Under the pieces are notes generated by a model. It did no database searches. It had not been told where the DNA came from and saw nothing but the letters and a program-made list of their open reading frames with translations. Shown here in pieces: positions 1 to 6,543 of a stretch of 10,455 bases of DNA (the first letter of the stretch is position 1; each line of letters opens with the position of its first letter). The DNA comes from Bacillota bacterium (GTDB lineage Bacteria > Bacillota > Clostridia > Lachnospirales > Lachnospiraceae): assembly GCA_023419655.1 (NCBI GenBank), contig JAEZXP010000005.1, positions 1 to 10,455 of the forward strand. The letters are read 5' to 3'. A program made the translations under genes and the position numbers.

Positions 1-20
1 AATAAAATTATATTCAATGC

Positions 21-491
21 CTACTCACCCTTAACCGCAATATTAATATCGATTCTTTTGGTTCCCTCATATTCAAGGGGAACACATATGCTTTTCGCAT
101 AGCTGTGAGAAAATGACATCGAACCGCTTCCGATGGTCGGCGGTGTTATATCGATATCAATTCCCCGGGTTGAAAATATAGTGGCCGCATTGCCAAGAAT
201 CATATTGCCTAATTCACTGATTGCACTCTTTGCCAATTCATCCATCTCCATGACCGGCATCATCATCATCTTGGATGCAATATCACAGGCGATGGCATGC
301 TCAAAGGATATCATTACCTGGCCCTTCATCTTGCCTGTGAAGCCAATGATTATAATAAACGTATTATCTAGGAATATCGGGTCTCTCACAAAAGGCTTCC
401 CAACCTTCGTCTCTATCGAACACATCTCTTTAAGAATCTTTGAGGATGCAATCAGAAAGGGATTGATATGATCCACATTAAAAGTACTCAT
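21..491 (-). CDS. cheX: CheX/CheC-family chemotaxis phosphatase
   Basis: A 156-residue single-domain protein of the CheX/CheC/FliY phosphatase family, which removes phosphate from CheY-P in the cytoplasm. The family's catalytic E-x-x-N motif is visible as SELGNMILGN, giving Glu93 and Asn96, on the helix before the glycine-containing turn. Only one such motif is present, as expected of CheX; CheC usually has two. The length is normal for a stand-alone CheX. The ATG at 489-491 is supported by an AGGAGG site ending 8 bases upstream. It lies 51 bases after the aminotransferase stop, so read-through from that gene is possible, but no other chemotaxis or flagellar gene is in the window. It could instead act on a CheY-like receiver outside classical chemotaxis. 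The family call is firm; the partner is unknown. Confidence 0.85.
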   Translation of the reverse strand: MSTFNVDHINPFLIASSKILKEMCSIETKVGKPFVRDPIFLDNTFIIIIGFTGKMKGQVMISFEHAIACDIASKMMMMPVMEMDELAKSAISELGNMILGNAATIFSTRGIDIDITPPTIGSGSMSFSHSYAKSICVPLEYEGTKRIDINIAVKGE

Positions 492-542
492 TACTGTTTC
501 CTCCTGGTATCTTCCAACAGCTTATCTTTCGTATTCGCATCA

Positions 543-1703
543 CTATTGGTGCTTTTTAACAAATCGTTCCATTCTCTCTATCGCAATCTTGAGATTATCG
601 ATGGAATACGCATACGAAACCCTCAAATAACCCTCGCCGCACGCTCCGAATGCCGTTCCCGGCACCACCGCAACCTTTTCTTCCATTAACAGCTTGGTTG
701 CGAATTCATCCGATGACATATTCAGGCTTTTAATACAGGGAAATACATAGAAAGCTCCATAAGGCTCAAAGCATTCAAGTCCCATACTGCGAAAAGCATG
801 CACGAGAAATCTTCTGCGCTTATCATATGCATCCTTCATCATCTCTACATCCGAATCTCCGTTTTTCAATGCCTCAACTGCCGCATACTGGCTTGTCGTA
901 GGGGCACACATAATCGCAAACTGATGTATCTTCGTCATCTGCTCAATAATAATAGACGGACCCGCAGCATAACCCAGTCTCCATCCGGTCATCGCATAGG
1001 ATTTGGAGAATCCGTTGATTACAATGGTACGCTCCTTCATTCCCGGGAAAGAGGCGATGGATACATGTTTTGCTCCGTAAGAAAGCTCCGAATAAATCTC
1101 ATCGGAAATTACAATCAAATCCCTCTCTATAATAACATCCACAATATCTTTCAAATCATCATAATCCATAACCGCTCCGGTAGGATTATTCGGGAATGCC
1201 AGCATTAATATCTTCGTCTTGTCTGTAATTGCGGAAAGCAGTTCTTCTCTGGTCAGCTTAAAATCATTTTTTGCCTGCAGCTCTATAACGACAGGTACCC
1301 CTCCTGCCAGTACGGTACAAGGGTGATACGATACATAACAGGGCTGCGGAATCAGTACTTCATCACCGGGATTAATCATGGCCCGCAAAGCCAAATCGAT
1401 TGCCTCACTGCCGCCGACTGTTATCAGTGTCTCATGCTCATAATCATACTGCAGATTAAACCGCCTATGTAAATAATTGCAGACCTCTATTTTCAATTCC
1501 TTAAGACCGGAATTGGATGTATAAAAGGTCCTTCCTTTTTCTAATGAATAGATACCTTCTTCCCGTATATGCCAAGGGGTATCAAAATCAGGCTCGCCTA
1601 CACCAAGTGAAATAGCATCCTTCATCTCACTGACAATATCAAAGAACTTTCTTATGCCTGACGGCTGAATATTAATTACATTTTCTGATAATGGATTTCT
1701 CAA
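543..1703 (-). CDS. PLP-dependent class I/II aminotransferase (aspartate/aromatic type)
   Basis: A 386-residue fold-type I aminotransferase, cytosolic, transferring amino groups between an amino acid and a 2-oxo acid with pyridoxal phosphate. Visible landmarks are the PSGIRKFFD start and LGVGEPDFDTP near residues 33-43, NNPTG at 172-176, DEIYSEL at 201-207, the PLP Schiff-base lysine Lys234 in GFSKSYAMTGWRLG, and the carboxylate-binding Arg361 in YLRVSYA. The substrate (aspartate, aromatic, or N-acetyl-diaminopimelate type) cannot be decided from sequence alone. The start is a TTG at 1701-1703. It is chosen because it gives the usual family N-terminus and because its TTGA overlaps the TGA stop of the Lrp-type regulator by four bases. 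No strong ribosome site sits at normal spacing (AAAGGA is about 13 bases away), which fits translational coupling. Confidence 0.9.
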   Translation of the reverse strand: MRNPLSENVINIQPSGIRKFFDIVSEMKDAISLGVGEPDFDTPWHIREEGIYSLEKGRTFYTSNSGLKELKIEVCNYLHRRFNLQYDYEHETLITVGGSEAIDLALRAMINPGDEVLIPQPCYVSYHPCTVLAGGVPVVIELQAKNDFKLTREELLSAITDKTKILMLAFPNNPTGAVMDYDDLKDIVDVIIERDLIVISDEIYSELSYGAKHVSIASFPGMKERTIVINGFSKSYAMTGWRLGYAAGPSIIIEQMTKIHQFAIMCAPTTSQYAAVEALKNGDSDVEMMKDAYDKRRRFLVHAFRSMGLECFEPYGAFYVFPCIKSLNMSSDEFATKLLMEEKVAVVPGTAFGACGEGYLRVSYAYSIDNLKIAIERMERFVKKHQ

Positions 1704-2182
1704 GGGCTAATCAACATCCTTTCATCTTGCCTTACCTGTACAAGAGGCAGACCGTGCTCTTTATATTTTTTTAATACAAAATGGGTAGCTGTGCTAAGTA
1801 TCGCCTCCATCGGCGCCAGCTTTGCCGCCACAAAATTAGCCACCTCTCTCATCGTCTTGCCTTCGATAATTACCGTAAGGTCAAATCCTCCGGACATAAG
1901 ATAAACGGACTGGACCTCATCAAATTGATAGATTCTCTCTGCGATTTTATCAAATCCCAATCCCCTTTGAGGCGTAACTTTGAGCTCAATTAGTGCGGTT
2001 ACCCTTTCGCATTTAACCTTATCCCAGTTAATCAAGGTTGGATATCCGCATATGATGTTCTCATCCTCCAACTGCTTTAAAATCCTCGTTACCTCTTCCT
2101 CATCCGTTCCAAGCATTATCGCCAGGTCTTTTGCAGATAGTTTGCTATTCTTATCAATCGCTGATAATATCTTTTCTCTCAT
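1700..2182 (-). CDS. Lrp/AsnC-family transcriptional regulator
   Basis: A 160-residue regulator with the two-part Lrp/AsnC design. The N-terminal winged helix-turn-helix spans about residues 3-50, with KLSAKDLAIMLGTDEEEVTRILKQLE forming the HTH helices (written as a continuous run only to locate it at residues 14-39). A RAM effector-binding and oligomerisation domain spans about 63-145, including YLMSGGFDLTVIIEG near 94-108. Such proteins usually bind DNA as dimers or octamers and sense amino acids. The ATG at 2180-2182 follows a GAGAGGGTG ribosome site. The stop overlaps the TTG start of the aminotransferase by four bases, so the two are one translational unit; control of amino-acid transamination, possibly in response to the enzyme's own substrate, is an inference. 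No operator could be identified with confidence. Confidence 0.9.
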   Translation of the reverse strand: MREKILSAIDKNSKLSAKDLAIMLGTDEEEVTRILKQLEDENIICGYPTLINWDKVKCERVTALIELKVTPQRGLGFDKIAERIYQFDEVQSVYLMSGGFDLTVIIEGKTMREVANFVAAKLAPMEAILSTATHFVLKKYKEHGLPLVQVRQDERMLISP

Positions 2183-2215
2183 CCTTACACCCTCTCTTTC
2201 CCAGCCGTTTAATCA

Positions 2216-2230
2216 GCCGCTTCCTGCGGC
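2216..2230. other. Short GC hairpin between AIR synthase-like and Lrp genes
   Basis: GCCGC and GCGGC form a perfect five-base stem around a five-base loop, just downstream of the AIR synthase-like stop codon in the 50-base gap before the Lrp-type gene. On the transcribed (minus) strand no U-run follows, so it is not a normal intrinsic terminator. It might stabilise an mRNA 3' end or be chance. Confidence 0.3.
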
Positions 2231-2232
2231 CA

Positions 2233-3216
2233 TTACATTACTTTATATAATTCATCTGCCTTTGGCGGTTCCAGATACCTCTGTTCCCCGCCATTGACAA
2301 TTATCCGGTCATTTCCTTTTGTTATTCGCCCGATTACTGCTGCCGCTATGCCGTTCTCCTTAAGACGGTCCACTAAGAGATTGGCATTGTCGGTAACAAT
2401 CAACATACAGCCGCTTGATATCAGCATGTAGGGGTTAAGGTCAAAAAACTCACAGATTTCGACTGTCTCCTGCCTTAATTGTATCTTCTGCAAATCCACT
2501 TCGAGTCCAATCTTAGAGGCTGCCCCTATTTCCCATAGCGCTCCGAAGATTCCGCCTTCGGTAACATCATGCATGGAGGTTACACCAACCTCTCTTGCTA
2601 TTTTTGATTCGGGAACAACCGATATATCGTCCATCATTCTCTGTGCGCCGCTGATAAACCCGGCAGAATATTTCGTAAGCAGCTCCTGCTCCCTGGCTTT
2701 TGCCAGGATGGCCGTTCCCTCAAGGCCTGCCCATTTCGTCATAACAATCTCCTGCCCCGGCTTTGCCCCTGATGTCTTAATTATATCCGCTCTTTTCATT
2801 TTTCCGATGCCGGTTACAGTTACGATGGGCTGGTTAACGGCTTTCGTTACCTCGGTATGTCCGCCCAGTATCTCTATCCGGAGCTGTTCGCAGACCACCT
2901 CAACATCATGCATCAGGCTTCTAAGCTCAGCCTCCGCAGTCATTTCAGGCAATAATACCGAAAGCATGATACCTATAACTTCCGCTCCGCTGGAAGCAAT
3001 ATCATTTGCAGTGATATGGACTGCCAGCGTTCCTATATCCTGTACTGTTCCTGTAATAGGGTCCGTGGACATAACAATAACCTCATCTTTTTCAAGACCT
3101 ATTACACTGCAATCCTCTCCAACAGCAGGACCCAGCAGCACTTCCTCTCTTCTGTGCTTAATCTGATTTAATATCGACCTTTTCAGGACTACCTCCGGTA
3201 TCTTACCCAGCTTCAT
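2233..3216 (-). CDS. AIR synthase-related protein (PurM/HypE fold)
   Basis: A 327-residue protein of the PurM/ThiL/SelD/HypE ATP-binding superfamily. The N-terminal AIRS domain shows GPAVGEDCSVI (residues 29-39), STDPITG (50-56) and HITANDIASSGAEV (67-80), the acidic and Asn/Asp positions that bind ATP-Mg in this fold, then GGHTEV at 118-123. The C-terminal AIRS domain covers about 150-310 and contains SMHDVTEGG (214-222). It resembles HypE most in layout, but the HypE carboxy-terminal cysteine that receives the carbamoyl group is absent: the protein ends ELYKVM. No other hyp gene is nearby. A role as a hydrogenase maturation enzyme is therefore doubtful and the substrate is unknown. It starts 24 bases after the VanW-family stop, with GGGTGG as a moderate ribosome site, and probably shares its transcript. 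Confidence 0.8.
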   Translation of the reverse strand: MKLGKIPEVVLKRSILNQIKHRREEVLLGPAVGEDCSVIGLEKDEVIVMSTDPITGTVQDIGTLAVHITANDIASSGAEVIGIMLSVLLPEMTAEAELRSLMHDVEVVCEQLRIEILGGHTEVTKAVNQPIVTVTGIGKMKRADIIKTSGAKPGQEIVMTKWAGLEGTAILAKAREQELLTKYSAGFISGAQRMMDDISVVPESKIAREVGVTSMHDVTEGGIFGALWEIGAASKIGLEVDLQKIQLRQETVEICEFFDLNPYMLISSGCMLIVTDNANLLVDRLKENGIAAAVIGRITKGNDRIIVNGGEQRYLEPPKADELYKVM

Positions 3217-3240
3217 CGGATACCACCCAAAAGTATAATC

Positions 3241-4791
3241 TTACTCATCCTCAAGCCCTTCCTCATCCCAGTCAGAATCCCAATAGATATCACCTTGATG
3301 CTGTCCGTCGGGATTCGCCCGGTTCTCTTGTATTGTTTCTTGTTCCTGATTGTTATCATCTGCATCGGATTCCTGTTTATTGCCTGTGTCATCTTCCCCT
3401 TGATGCTGAGAGTCCTTCGGATCAGGAGTCTTCTCCACCTTCTTGGTTCCAACGGTTATATATCTAGGTGCCGGAGCATAACTGCTCTTATTAACAAGCG
3501 TTCGGCTTACCTCCACACCATTCTCATAAACAACCTTATATAATTCAGCCTTATAGCCTGTATGAGCCGATTGGGTTACCTTTTTGTAAGTTTCCGGCTT
3601 CGTAGGGTCCTTTGTAACGACATCCGGCGGCGGTGCCGTTTCCGACAGTACCCTTGTCTCATACTCTACTCTTCGATTCTGGGTATCTCTGGTTTCATGA
3701 CCCCAGATAGTAAAGGTAATCTTACGTCCCTTTGTATATGCCTCAATTAATATAGGCGTATCCGTGTCATTCTTAAACTTTAAGTCCTTGTATGTTCCGG
3801 CGATAGCTGCATCTCTGGATAAATCCACATAACTGATGGTCATTGAATGGGCTTGCCGCTGTACAATCTCTAATTCGGCTTTCAGAGCCGCATTATACAA
3901 CGTGGTTGTAACCTGGCATGCTCCTCCTCCGATACTATCAATAACCTTTCCTTCGGAATATGCTCCTGCCGCATAGTAACCATTTTTGGATGAAAAAGGT
4001 GCCAGAAACTCATATCCGGAAAACACTTCCCCCGGATAAAGTACTGCATTATTGATAAGTCTGGCTCCGTTTGCCAGATTTGCCGCACGGCCTTCTGCTG
4101 AATCGGCGTATTCCGTACTAAAGCTTCCCAAAATCTTATTACACCGTTCAACAATATCCCGGGTATAAACGGGCGTAACATCCTCTATATACGCATCCAG
4201 AACAATATTATCCCTGTCCCATGAATTTGTTATCGCATCAATTATACTTAGCGCCGTAGCTTCCACGTCCACCTTCTTGCCAAGGACGTGGTCGGTATAT
4301 ACCATCTTACCCTTGCTTCTGGTCACTGTTGCGTTGACAGGCTCCACATTAAATTCTGAAGTCTTCGTCGCTACCAGCTCCCTCACATTGTTCTCATTCA
4401 ATGAAAATTCCAGCGGATAATTCATACCGCCATAGGCAATATCGCTTAAATCCTTATACCGTTTTATCAGATTCCCGGCTGTTCCAAGCTTCAATGCCTG
4501 CTCAATTGCATTGTTCAGCTTGTATGAATAACCCAAATCTCTCAAGGTAGCAGATACGGTATTGTCATCAACCCGTATGGATATTTCCCTGTTCCTTAAT
4601 TCTTCCACGAATCCTGCAACTGCTTCTTCCGCTTCCCTCGCAGTCATTCCGCTAACATCCACCTCATCTATAAAAACACCTTTCGTTATCGTATTGCTCT
4701 CAGCTGCAGATGCGCAAAAGGCATTCCCGAATATTATAAAGGAAACAGTCAGTAATATTACTGCACAGTAATGTGTAACACGCCTTTTCAT
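3241..4791 (-). CDS. Secreted VanW-family protein with C-terminal G5 domain
   Basis: About 516 residues. An ATG two codons upstream (4795-4797) abuts the GGGAGG ribosome site with no spacing, whereas the ATG at 4789-4791 has six bases, so the latter is the likelier start. The N-terminus MKRRVTHYC plus a hydrophobic run ending FCASAAES is a typical Sec signal peptide cleaved near residue 30. A mixed region at about 35-205 resembles the peptidoglycan-binding type 4 (YoaR-like) domain. The VanW domain spans about 210-355 with the signature GGGACQVTTTLYNAAL. A G5-like domain covers about 375-450, ending YITVGTKK. The last 65 residues are an acidic, Gln/Asp-rich, probably disordered tail. There is no LPXTG sorting signal. 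The inferred role is in the cell envelope. VanW-type proteins are general in Clostridia; this does not imply vancomycin resistance. Confidence 0.88.
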   Translation of the reverse strand: MKRRVTHYCAVILLTVSFIIFGNAFCASAAESNTITKGVFIDEVDVSGMTAREAEEAVAGFVEELRNREISIRVDDNTVSATLRDLGYSYKLNNAIEQALKLGTAGNLIKRYKDLSDIAYGGMNYPLEFSLNENNVRELVATKTSEFNVEPVNATVTRSKGKMVYTDHVLGKKVDVEATALSIIDAITNSWDRDNIVLDAYIEDVTPVYTRDIVERCNKILGSFSTEYADSAEGRAANLANGARLINNAVLYPGEVFSGYEFLAPFSSKNGYYAAGAYSEGKVIDSIGGGACQVTTTLYNAALKAELEIVQRQAHSMTISYVDLSRDAAIAGTYKDLKFKNDTDTPILIEAYTKGRKITFTIWGHETRDTQNRRVEYETRVLSETAPPPDVVTKDPTKPETYKKVTQSAHTGYKAELYKVVYENGVEVSRTLVNKSSYAPAPRYITVGTKKVEKTPDPKDSQHQGEDDTGNKQESDADDNNQEQETIQENRANPDGQHQGDIYWDSDWDEEGLEDE

Positions 4792-4892
4792 ATTCATCCT
4801 CCCTTTCCAGTATCAAGATAACATCATTCATAAACTCCCCATCCTTGGTATTGTTCGTGAATTTTCATTGGTGTCTTTAATGATTTCTTCCT

Positions 4893-4920
4893 ATTGTAAC
4901 ACAAAAACGGTAAGATTCAA
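4893..4920 (-). promoter_or_regulatory. Probable promoter of the VanW-family gene
   Basis: Read on the minus strand, TTGAAT (-35, 4915-4920) and TACAAT (-10, 4893-4898) are separated by 16 bases, with a TGT just before the -10 giving an extended -10 element. The leader to the ATG at 4791 would be roughly 95 bases. This fits a housekeeping sigma-A type promoter. Confidence 0.55.
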
Positions 4921-4929
4921 GAAAATCTT
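4912..4929. terminator. Weak hairpin downstream of the small peptide gene
   Basis: AAGATT and AATCTT form a six-base stem around a six-base loop. On the minus strand a run of five T follows after a short gap. It could be a weak terminator for the gene at 4963-5070, but it overlaps the -35 of the VanW promoter and the stem is AT-rich, so some read-through is likely. Confidence 0.25.
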
Positions 4930-4962
4930 GCTCGATTGACAATTCATAATGAATTATGTATA

Positions 4963-5070
4963 TTAGTGAAATATACTTAATATCGTAGGCAATGTCATTG
5001 CTATAATAAGGATTACAATAATAATGGTAGATATTATCCTTTTCGTTTTTTTGTTATGCCAATTAAACAT
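4963..5070 (-). CDS. Small single-pass membrane peptide, 35 residues
   Basis: A 35-codon gene, ATG at 5068-5070 and TAA at 4963-4965. The product begins MFNWHNKKTKR, a basic cytoplasmic-looking head, followed by an uninterrupted hydrophobic stretch of Ile, Val, Leu, Ala, Met and Thr over about residues 12-33. This predicts one membrane helix with the N-terminus inside and only a few residues outside. It is supported as a real gene by AGAAGGTG about five bases before the ATG and by a near-consensus promoter at 5092-5120. Its transcript would start only a few bases before the ribosome site. It is divergent to the TPR-like gene, with 54 bases between starts. Short basic-plus-hydrophobic peptides of this kind (for example DUF4044-like ones) are known in Firmicutes, but I cannot assign it to a family. 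A signal-like leader peptide or a type I toxin-like peptide are alternatives. Confidence 0.65.
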   Translation of the reverse strand: MFNWHNKKTKRIISTIIIVILIIAMTLPTILSIFH

Positions 5071-5093
5071 GTTTTCACCTTCTTCTTTATAAT
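5064..5093 (+). promoter_or_regulatory. Possible promoter of the TPR-like gene
   Basis: A perfect TATAAT at 5088-5093 lies 18 bases after TAAACA (5064-5069), a poor -35. The transcript would start near 5100 and give a leader of about 25 bases. An alternative further upstream is the extended -10 TGCTATAAT at 4999-5007, inside the antisense of the small peptide gene. Neither is certain. Confidence 0.35.
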
Positions 5094-5120
5094 TTTATAT
5101 TTATAGAAAGGTTGTGTAAA
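5092..5120 (-). promoter_or_regulatory. Probable promoter of the small membrane peptide gene
   Basis: On the minus strand, TTTACA (-35, 5115-5120) and TAAAAT (-10, 5092-5097) are exactly 17 bases apart, each five of six to consensus. The predicted start lies immediately before the ribosome site of the gene at 4963-5070. The element overlaps the leader and ribosome-site region of the divergent TPR-like gene, so the two genes could influence each other's expression. Confidence 0.6.
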
Positions 5121-5124
5121 CCCT

Positions 5125-5739
5125 ATGAACCATTTTATGTCCATAAGTATACTGATTATATTTGTCCTGTGGCTTAATTATGAAATAAGAAAGAATAACA
5201 AGCTTTCAAAAAAGGGTATGGATAAATTCTGGGAAAAAGAAGCCCGGGCTAATACTGCGCGCAAGGCTGATATATCGGAACTTAATTATATAACAATCCC
5301 TTTCAATAAGCTTCCTTTGGACGATAATCCGGATCAAACGATTAATTCATACCGTGATACTATTCTCTCTCATTCCGAGAAAAAAATTCTCAATTTAAGC
5401 GGTTTTTCAAATACCGAGCTTAAATTAAAATATGGTGTCTCCAACATCAGTCTGCTTTCCGAATATGATAACAATTACACCTCTCTGATTGCGATTCTCC
5501 ACAAATGGGGTGAGCGGCTGTACCAGCAAGGCTCCTATCAGGATGCAGTGGGTGTATTTGAAACCGCACTGGAATGCAGCACGGATGTTCCCAAAACCTT
5601 TGAGCTACTGGCAGAAATCTATGCCCGCCAGGGTTCATCAGACAAGATTCTTCTACTGTCAGAAAAAATAGCTTCCTCCACTATACGGGACAAGGAAAAT
5701 CTATTGCTAAAGTTACAGGCACTTACTAAGCTTTCGTGA
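5125..5739 (+). CDS. Membrane-anchored hypothetical protein with TPR-like helices
   Basis: A 204-residue protein, and the only gene on the plus strand. Residues 5-19 are hydrophobic and are followed by a basic patch (IRKNNKLSKK, 21-30), so a signal anchor with the C-terminal part in the cytoplasm is predicted. The central part is polar. From about 119 to 200 the pattern is helical-repeat-like: WGERLYQQGSYQDAVGVFETAL (located at 128-149) matches the TPR spacing of W/L, G/Y, A and F/A positions, and FELLAEIYARQGSSDKILLL (159-178) fits a second unit. TPRs mediate protein-protein contacts; no catalytic motif is visible. The ATG at 5125 follows AGAAAGG by about 13 bases, rather long, and no better in-frame start exists. 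It is divergent from the small membrane peptide gene and convergent with nth. Its specific function is not recognised. Confidence 0.72.
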   Translation: MNHFMSISILIIFVLWLNYEIRKNNKLSKKGMDKFWEKEARANTARKADISELNYITIPFNKLPLDDNPDQTINSYRDTILSHSEKKILNLSGFSNTELKLKYGVSNISLLSEYDNNYTSLIAILHKWGERLYQQGSYQDAVGVFETALECSTDVPKTFELLAEIYARQGSSDKILLLSEKIASSTIRDKENLLLKLQALTKLS

Positions 5740-5740
5740 T

Positions 5741-5778
5741 GGGGCTGTTTGTGCAGGGTATTATTTTGCAGCAGCCCC
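5741..5778. terminator. Hairpin in the convergent gap between TPR-like gene and nth
   Basis: GGGGCTG (5741-5747) pairs perfectly with CAGCCCC (5772-5778), and an inner TGCA/TGCA pair can extend the structure around the loop. It begins one base after the TPR-like gene's stop. No T-run follows on either strand, so it is a structured 3' end or non-canonical terminator rather than a textbook one. Confidence 0.35.
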
Positions 5779-5844
5779 GCTCCGTATCAATAGATATCCT
5801 ATATTTTATGTTATTTCAATCCATCATTCAAGAGTATTTCTATT

Positions 5845-6516
5845 TTATTTTGCCTTGGATTTGAATAATTGCATCCCATATGTACAATATTCTCTTAAAA
5901 AACATTGTTCGCATTTTGGGCTTCTTGCACTGCATATATTTCTTCCATGGGTTATAATCTGCAGATTATAGAGAATCCATTGCTCCTTCGGGAGCTTTTT
6001 CATTAAATCAAATTCAATCTTAACCGGGTCCTCTTCCTTTGTAAGGCCAAGCCGCCTTGATACTCTTTTCACATGGGTATCCACCACAATACTGGGGTCA
6101 TGATAGATATTACCCCTTATTACATTGGCTGTTTTTCTTCCTACCCCTGCAAGGCTTACCAAATCCTGGATATCCCTGGGAACAACACCGTTATATTCTG
6201 ATATAATTCTCTGTGCACAGGCAATAATATTCTTTGCCTTATTCTTATAAAATCCGGTAGAATGGATATCCTGCTCCAACTCCCTTACATCGGCACCGGC
6301 AAAGGCCTCCAGGTTCGGATATTTTTTAAAAAGTGTAACCGTAACCTGATTTACCCGTTCATCGGTGCATTGGGCACTGAGTATCGTTGCAATTAATAAC
6401 TGCCAGGGGGTTTCATGATTCAAAAAACACTTACTCTCTGTTGAATATACCCTGTTAAGCTCCGCGATGATATTCGATATTCTTTCTTTTTCTTTCTTTG
6501 AAATTCCAGCTGCCAT
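5845..6516 (-). CDS. nth: Endonuclease III (DNA glycosylase/AP lyase)
   Basis: A 223-residue base-excision repair enzyme that removes oxidised pyrimidines from DNA and cleaves the backbone by beta-elimination. The helix-hairpin-helix is LAGVGRKTANV with catalytic Lys128. The catalytic aspartate is Asp146 in VVDTHVKRV. The iron-sulfur cluster cysteines follow the C-x6-C-x2-C-x5-C pattern at 195, 202, 205 and 211. ATILSAQCTDERVN (43-56) is the usual N-terminal signature. Length and all key residues are normal, so the enzyme should be active. The ATG at 6514-6516 has an AAGGGAG ribosome site at good spacing. It lies 27 bases after the radical SAM gene and is probably co-transcribed with it. MutY is excluded by the short length and lack of its C-terminal domain. 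Confidence 0.96.
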   Translation of the reverse strand: MAAGISKKEKERISNIIAELNRVYSTESKCFLNHETPWQLLIATILSAQCTDERVNQVTVTLFKKYPNLEAFAGADVRELEQDIHSTGFYKNKAKNIIACAQRIISEYNGVVPRDIQDLVSLAGVGRKTANVIRGNIYHDPSIVVDTHVKRVSRRLGLTKEEDPVKIEFDLMKKLPKEQWILYNLQIITHGRNICSARSPKCEQCFLREYCTYGMQLFKSKAK

Positions 6517-6543
6517 ATGGTTCTCCCTTCTTCACTTACGTGC

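Noticed and set aside
798..1208. A 136-codon plus-strand frame antisense to the aminotransferase.
   Set aside because: It overlaps the PLP-site and NNPTG coding region completely and has no independent start signals.
2573..3166. A 197-codon plus-strand open frame antisense to the AIR synthase-like gene.
   Set aside because: It lies wholly opposite a gene with clear family motifs, has a low-complexity Ser/Thr/Pro-rich product typical of a shadow frame, and no ribosome site.
3241..4791. The VanW-family gene considered as part of a vancomycin-resistance cluster.
   Set aside because: No vanH, vanA/B, vanX or vanR/S genes are present. VanW-domain proteins with G5 domains are common housekeeping or envelope genes in Clostridia.
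5739..5864. A 41-codon plus-strand reading frame whose ATG overlaps the TPR-like gene's TGA (TGATG).
   Set aside because: It has no ribosome site, starts inside a GC hairpin and runs into the antisense of the nth 3' end. The stop/start overlap is suggestive, but nothing else supports it.
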